A stretch of DNA of 9,484 nt, taken from positions 1 to 9,484 of the forward strand of contig CAYYED010000033.1 of assembly GCA_964470785.1 (NCBI GenBank), read 5' to 3'. A program made the position numbers and the translations under genes. Under the pieces are notes generated by a model, which was not told the DNA's origin, made no database searches, and was given only the letters and a program-made list of their open reading frames with translations. The number at the start of each line of letters is the position of its first letter. The first letter of the stretch is position 1. The DNA is from CAYYED01 sp964470785 (GTDB taxonomy: Bacteria; Patescibacteriota; Minisyncoccia; Minisyncoccales; PEYH01). Below are positions 5,799 through 9,484 of this stretch, one piece after another.

Positions 5799-6785
5799 AT
5801 GGAATTTTCTATTAAAGAGACGGGCAAAACAAATAAAGAAGTTTTTGTCAGCATTCCGGCTTTCCATCTGGACAAATACATGGAAAAAGCGCTGGAAGGG
5901 CTTTCTAAAGGGCTGGAAGCCAAGGGTTTTCGCAAGGGCAAGGTGCCTAAGGAAATCGCTCAAAAAGAAATTGGAGAGCAGGAGATTTTACAAGAGGCCT
6001 CGGTCTTGGCTATTCGAGATGCTTATGCCAAAATATTAAAGGAGCAGGATTTGGATGTGCTGGGGAGGCCCAAAGTGGAAATTATTAAACTTGCGCCCGG
6101 CAATCCTTTTGAATTTAAAATAAAGATAGATGTCTTGCCAGAGATAAAAATGCCTGATTATAAGGAGATTGCCAAGAAACATCAAAAAAAAGAGGTAAAA
6201 GTAGAAGAAAAAGAAGTAGAAGAAGCCCTAAAAAGAATTGAGCGGGCCAAAGACAAAATTCCTCCTGAGCAGAAAGGGCAAATAGATTTTGAAAACACCG
6301 AAGAACTGAAAAAAATGATTAGAAATCAGATTAGAGTAGAAAAAGACATAGCCGAAAAGCAAAAAACCAGAAACGACATTCTAAAGGAAATATCTGAAGA
6401 TAGCCATACCGAGATTCCCGAAGTTTTAGTAGAAGCAGAAAAAAGCCGAGCCATAACCGAACTTAAAGGAAATGTTACCCAGACATTAAAGATGAGTTTT
6501 GAGGATTACCTGAAAAAAGCCAACAAAACAGAACAGGAATTAGAAGAATCCCTTGTTCCCGAAATTAAAGAACGGATAAAAAGATTTCTTATTCTAAGGG
6601 AGATAGAAAAACAGGAGAATATTGAAGTAAGCGAAGAAGAACTGGAAAAAGAAGTAGAAATCTTTTTGTCCCGCTTTCCGGAGGGGAAAGAAAAGCAAGA
6701 CATAGATAAAAAGGAGTTGAGCCACTATTTAAGAGAACGGCTTCAGCAAGAAAAAACCTTGCGATTTTTGGAGGACCTTGTTTAA
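5799..6785 (+). CDS. tig: Trigger factor lacking the PPIase domain
   Basis: Trigger factor is the ribosome-bound chaperone that meets nascent chains at the exit tunnel. The N-terminal ribosome-binding domain (1-~118) carries the signature GFRKGKVP (43-50; family GFRxGxxP), which docks on ribosomal protein L23. At about 118-165 the sequence passes straight through a charged linker into the C-terminal chaperone domain (~165-328: TEELKKMIRNQI, IPEVLVEAEKSR, LRERLQQEKTLRFL). The FKBP-type PPIase domain (about 100 aa) that separates the two in the E. coli protein (432 aa) is missing, which explains the length of 328 aa; the frame is intact, so this is not a frameshift. PPIase-less trigger factors are known to retain chaperone activity. 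The ATG at 5799 has no Shine-Dalgarno sequence. clpP follows after 27 bp, a conserved pairing. Confidence 0.95.
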   Translation: MEFSIKETGKTNKEVFVSIPAFHLDKYMEKALEGLSKGLEAKGFRKGKVPKEIAQKEIGEQEILQEASVLAIRDAYAKILKEQDLDVLGRPKVEIIKLAPGNPFEFKIKIDVLPEIKMPDYKEIAKKHQKKEVKVEEKEVEEALKRIERAKDKIPPEQKGQIDFENTEELKKMIRNQIRVEKDIAEKQKTRNDILKEISEDSHTEIPEVLVEAEKSRAITELKGNVTQTLKMSFEDYLKKANKTEQELEESLVPEIKERIKRFLILREIEKQENIEVSEEELEKEVEIFLSRFPEGKEKQDIDKKELSHYLRERLQQEKTLRFLEDLV

Positions 6786-6812
6786 TAAAATCTTAATTTT
6801 AAAAATAAAAAT

Positions 6813-7415
6813 ATGAACCTTATACCAACGGTTATTGAAAAAACAGGCCAAAGGGAAAGGGCCTATGACATCTATTCCCGCCTATTGGAAGACAGAATAA
6901 TTTTTGTTGCCGGCGTGGTCAGCGATGTTAGCGCTAATTCTATCATTGCCCAAATTCTTTTCCTGGCAAGCAAAAATCCAAAAAAAGAAATCAAGCTTTA
7001 TATTAACAGCCCGGGCGGATCGGTTACGGCCGGTCTTGCTATTTATGACACTATGAGCTATGTAGAGTGTCCGATTTCTACCGTGTGCATCGGCTTAGCC
7101 GCTTCTATGGCTGCGGTGCTTCTTTCTGCCGGAAATAAGGGCAGGCGGTATGCTTTGCCTAATAGTGAGATTATGCTGCATCAGGTGGCCGGGGGAGTGA
7201 GCGGAGAAGCCGCGGCCATTGAAATAACTGCTAAGCAGATTATGAAAATCAGGGACAAGCTGAACCGGATTCTTGCGCGTACTACCGGACATTCAATAGA
7301 TAAAGTAGCCAAAGACACGGACAGGGATTTTTATCTTTCTGCCGAAGAAGCGAAAAAATACGGGATTTTAGACGAGGTTATAGAATCCAAAAAGATTGTA
7401 GAATCGGGAAAATAA
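6813..7415 (+). CDS. clpP: ATP-dependent Clp protease proteolytic subunit ClpP
   Basis: ClpP forms the two-ring, 14-subunit chamber that degrades proteins fed by a Clp ATPase. The protein is 200 aa, the usual length. The catalytic triad is visible: Ser98 in GLAASMAAVLLSAG, His123 in NSEIMLHQV, and Asp172 in DTDRDFYLSAEEA; the oxyanion-loop segment NSPGGSV is at 65-71. There is no long propeptide; the mature-like N-terminus starts at NLIPTVIEKTGQRERAYDIYSRL. Downstream, clpX or lon, the frequent partners, are absent; the gene is followed by repeat DNA, so the ATPase must be elsewhere. The ATG follows an A/T-only leader (TTTTAAAAATAAAAAT) with no Shine-Dalgarno sequence. It is probably transcribed with tig. 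Confidence 0.97.
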   Translation: MNLIPTVIEKTGQRERAYDIYSRLLEDRIIFVAGVVSDVSANSIIAQILFLASKNPKKEIKLYINSPGGSVTAGLAIYDTMSYVECPISTVCIGLAASMAAVLLSAGNKGRRYALPNSEIMLHQVAGGVSGEAAAIEITAKQIMKIRDKLNRILARTTGHSIDKVAKDTDRDFYLSAEEAKKYGILDEVIESKKIVESGK

Positions 7416-7418
7416 GCG

Positions 7419-7705
7419 CAAGGCCTTTAAGAAAGATGAAACACATTGGTAATACCACAGTAACGCAGATAGACGCTGATAAAGGGCTCGCCCCAAGGAA
7501 ACTGCTTAAACAAAGATTAACAGTGTTGCGAGCCCACGCAGATAAACGCTGATAAAATATCTGCGTAAATCAGCGTCAGGCGGCTTCCTCAAACCAAAGT
7601 ATTTCCACCAACCTTCCAGCCGCCCTGCGAACGAAGTGAGCAGATCAGCGTAAATCTGCGGGGAGTAAAGCGTTGGAAATATGCCCATTCAGTACAAGGC
7701 CTTTA
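7419..7705. repeat. 11-bp direct repeats bracketing copy 1
   Basis: CAAGGCCTTTA occurs at 7419-7429 and again at 7695-7705, in the same orientation, enclosing the whole palindromic element. The core AAGGCCTT is itself palindromic. This could be a target-site duplication made on insertion of a ~265-bp element between clpP and rny; the second copy of the element at 9334 has no such left-hand repeat visible. Confidence 0.5.
7432..7663. repeat. ACGCAGAT/AACGCTGAT palindromic element, copy 1
   Basis: This composite element fills most of the 381-bp clpP-rny gap. The motif pair ACGCAGAT + ACGCTGAT occurs twice in direct orientation (7453-7470 and 7536-7553) and as inverted copies ATCTGCGT + ATCAGCGT (7559-7576) and ATCAGCGT + ATCTGCG (7644-7660). 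Between the direct copies, GGGCTCGC (7474-7481) and GCGAGCCC (7528-7535) form an 8-bp stem. GGCGGCT (7579-7585) and AGCCGCC (7618-7624) form another. Bases 7432-7582 match 9334-9484 over 151 bp without gaps. The element starts 16 bp after the clpP stop. The following 133 bp to rny are AT-rich and contain a short repeat (see 7695) but no gene I can support. Alternating ATCTGCGT/ATCAGCGT palindromes are, from memory, common REP-like repeats. Confidence 0.9.
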
Positions 7706-7796
7706 CTTACAAGCGTTTTCTTGTTAAACTTAAAAATTAAACCATTAAAATTGGAATTTGGTATTAAAATGATTTGCCAGTTTTCCAAAGAAAAAT

Positions 7797-9329
7797 ATGT
7801 TAGACCAACTATTCCTTTTGATAATAGGGGTTGTTGGGATTGCTGCGGGGGCGGTGTTGGGATACTTTGCGCGTCAATCAATTGCCAAAAAACAAGTAGG
7901 CACTGTAGAGCAAAAAATCCAGCAAAAAATTATCCAAACACAGAAAAAAGCTGAAGAAATTGTTGCCAAGGCAAACCAACAAGCATCAGAAATCCTTAAT
8001 AAAATACGCAGAGAAGAAGAACAGAGAAGAAAAGAGCTCATTAAAACAGAAAGATACTTGCTTAATAGAGAAAATCGGCTCCAAGGGAAAATTGATGAAA
8101 CGGAAAATAAAGAAAAAGAAATTTATCAAAAAGCAGAAGAGATTAGGCAATTAAAAGACAATCTTAAAGAACTAATTTCCCAAGAAGTAGAACGGCTGGA
8201 AAGCATTGCCCAACTCAATAAAGAACAAGCCAAAGAAGAGCTTTTAGAAAGGGTAGAAAAAGAACAACAAAAAGAAGTGTTGGAAAAAATGCTTAAGCTG
8301 GAAAAAGAAGGAGAAGAGCAGCTCAAAGAAAGAGCAAAAAAAATTGTTGCTTTGGCGATTCAGAGATTTGCCTTGCCCCAATCCCAAGAGAACACGACTA
8401 CAACCATTACTTTGCCGTCCGATAAAATTAAAGGAAGAATTATTGGCAAAGAAGGAAGAAACATTAAGGCCTTTGAAAAAGCTACGGGCGTGGAGGTGTT
8501 AGTAGACGAAACGCCGGAGCTGATAACCATTTCCGGATTTAATCCTTTGCGCCGTTATATTGCCAAGGTGGCGATGGAGAAACTGATTGAGGACGGACGG
8601 ATTCAGCCGTCAAGAATAGAAGAAATCGTCCAGCATGTAGAAGAAGAAGTGTCGGAACAGATAAAGCAAGCAGGAGAAGCGGCTATTTACGAAACAGGAG
8701 TGCTCGACTTAGACCCTAAGTTGACAGAACTTTTGGGCCGATTGCGTTTTAGGACAAGCTTTGGGCAGAATATGCTTTTGCATTCGGTAGAAGTGTCCCT
8801 ATTAAGCGGCATGCTCGCTGCAGAAATCGGAGCTGACGTAAGAGTATCAAAGAAAGCAGGACTTTTGCATGATATTGGAAAAGCGATAGACCATCAGGTG
8901 CAAGGGTCGCATGTAGACATAGGAATAAAAATCTTAGAAAAATTCGGCGTAGAACAAGAAGTAATTGAAGCAATGAAGTCGCATCACGAAGAATATCCTT
9001 ATACCACATTAGAGTCCCATATTATACAAGCTGCTGACCAGATTTCCGGGGCTCGTCCGGGAGCAAGAAAAGATACTCTGGAAAATTATCTCAAGCGGTT
9101 AGAAGATCTGGAAAAAGTAGCCCTTTCTTTTTCAGGTGTGGAAAAGTCATATGCAATTCAGGCAGGCAGGGAGTTAAGGGTTTTTGTAAGGCCGGAAGAA
9201 ATAGACGATTTGGCAAGCCAAAAATTAGCCAGAGAAATTGCCAAACGGATTTCTGAAGAATTAAAATATCCGGGAGAGATAAAAGTAATTGTAATCAGGG
9301 AAAAAAGAGTGGTGGACTATGCCAAATAA
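7797..9329 (+). CDS. rny: Ribonuclease Y (membrane-anchored endoribonuclease)
   Basis: RNase Y is the membrane-bound endonuclease that starts mRNA decay in many bacteria lacking RNase E. The domain order is complete: an N-terminal membrane helix (~4-24), a long Lys/Glu/Gln-rich coiled coil (~30-190), a KH RNA-binding domain (~202-265, IIGKEGRNIKAFE with GKEG at 217-220), and a metal-dependent HD domain (~325-420: H329 in LLHSVEV, H358-D359 in GLLHDIGK, H396-H397, D414 in AADQIS), then a conserved C-terminal domain ending VIREKRVVDYAK. The length of 510 aa matches the ~520 aa of the Bacillus subtilis enzyme. The ATG at 7797 lies in AAAGAAAAATATG with no strong Shine-Dalgarno sequence. Copies of the same palindromic element lie upstream (7432) and 4 bp after its stop codon (9334). 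Confidence 0.97.
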   Translation: MLDQLFLLIIGVVGIAAGAVLGYFARQSIAKKQVGTVEQKIQQKIIQTQKKAEEIVAKANQQASEILNKIRREEEQRRKELIKTERYLLNRENRLQGKIDETENKEKEIYQKAEEIRQLKDNLKELISQEVERLESIAQLNKEQAKEELLERVEKEQQKEVLEKMLKLEKEGEEQLKERAKKIVALAIQRFALPQSQENTTTTITLPSDKIKGRIIGKEGRNIKAFEKATGVEVLVDETPELITISGFNPLRRYIAKVAMEKLIEDGRIQPSRIEEIVQHVEEEVSEQIKQAGEAAIYETGVLDLDPKLTELLGRLRFRTSFGQNMLLHSVEVSLLSGMLAAEIGADVRVSKKAGLLHDIGKAIDHQVQGSHVDIGIKILEKFGVEQEVIEAMKSHHEEYPYTTLESHIIQAADQISGARPGARKDTLENYLKRLEDLEKVALSFSGVEKSYAIQAGRELRVFVRPEEIDDLASQKLAREIAKRISEELKYPGEIKVIVIREKRVVDYAK

Positions 9330-9333
9330 TGTA

Positions 9334-9484
9334 AAAGATGAAACATATTGGTAACGCCACAGTAACGCAGATAGACGCTGATAAGGGGCTCGCCCCAAGT
9401 AAACTGCTTAAACAAGGGCTAACAATGTTGCGAGCCCGCGCAGATGAACGCTGATAAAATATCTGCGTAAATCAGCGTCAGGCG
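9334..9484. repeat. ACGCAGAT/AACGCTGAT element, copy 2 (cut by window end)
   Basis: All 151 bases align without gaps to 7432-7582. I count about 11 substitutions (~93% identity), nearly all transitions. The copy starts 4 bp after the rny stop. Here the inner loop reads GGGGCTCGCCCC, a more symmetric version of the copy 1 sequence, and GCGAGCCC pairs with GGGCTCGC as in copy 1. The element runs off the window. Confidence 0.9.

Noticed and set aside
7506..7688. Minus-strand open frame in the clpP-rny gap
   Set aside because: It lies entirely in the palindromic element, has no start signal and no recognisable domain.
7673..7954. 93-codon + strand frame overlapping the start of rny
   Set aside because: It overlaps the RNase Y membrane anchor in another frame and shows no domain or protein-like pattern.

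Overview
The window (about 40% G+C by eye) looks like a stretch of bacterial chromosome, most likely from a Patescibacteria/Candidate Phyla Radiation organism. This rests on NusA with a highly charged N-terminal insertion and a Lys/Glu-rich tail, a short trigger factor without its PPIase domain, SD-less AT-rich start regions on every gene, tRNA genes without encoded CCA, and many palindromic repeats between housekeeping genes. The lineage is inferred; no rRNA or ribosomal protein is present to fix it. All recognised genes are on the + strand.

Bases 1-1154 are an accessory/tRNA stretch: the 3' part of a REP-associated tyrosine (Y1, HUH) transposase gene, a doublet of GGAACTTC palindromes directly behind it, tRNA-Pro(CGG), a small hypothetical gene, a possible tRNA relic, and tRNA-Ala(CGC). 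An 18-bp inverted repeat begins on the last base of tRNA-Ala and encloses a hairpin; its right arm overlaps the nominal start of a membrane-anchored DUF192 gene (to 1866). The 370 bp between DUF192 and nusA contain no gene but are dense in structure: a 10-bp tandem repeat with Shine-Dalgarno-like cores, a nine-codon reading frame, an intrinsic terminator and a palindromic repeat array.

Bases 2237-9329 hold five housekeeping genes: nusA (transcription elongation/termination), hppA (membrane pyrophosphatase, K+-dependent type), tig (trigger factor), clpP (protease subunit) and rny (RNase Y). They cover RNA synthesis and decay, nascent-chain folding, proteolysis and membrane energetics. nusA-hppA and tig-clpP are closely spaced and may be co-transcribed; hppA and tig are separated by a long C-rich/G-rich palindrome, and clpP and rny by about 380 bp of repeat sequence.

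The most striking feature is the number of unrelated palindromic repeat families: GGAACTTC doublets beside the transposase, TCGACAAG/CTTGTCGA units before nusA, CTCCCCCTTCCCC/GGGGAAGGGGGAG before tig, and an ACGCAGAT/AACGCTGAT element after both clpP and rny (two 151-bp direct copies with about 11 substitutions). With the transposase on the same fragment, this is a plausible case of RAYT-driven or RAYT-independent spread of small elements in a reduced genome. I found no defence system, CRISPR array or biosynthetic cluster.
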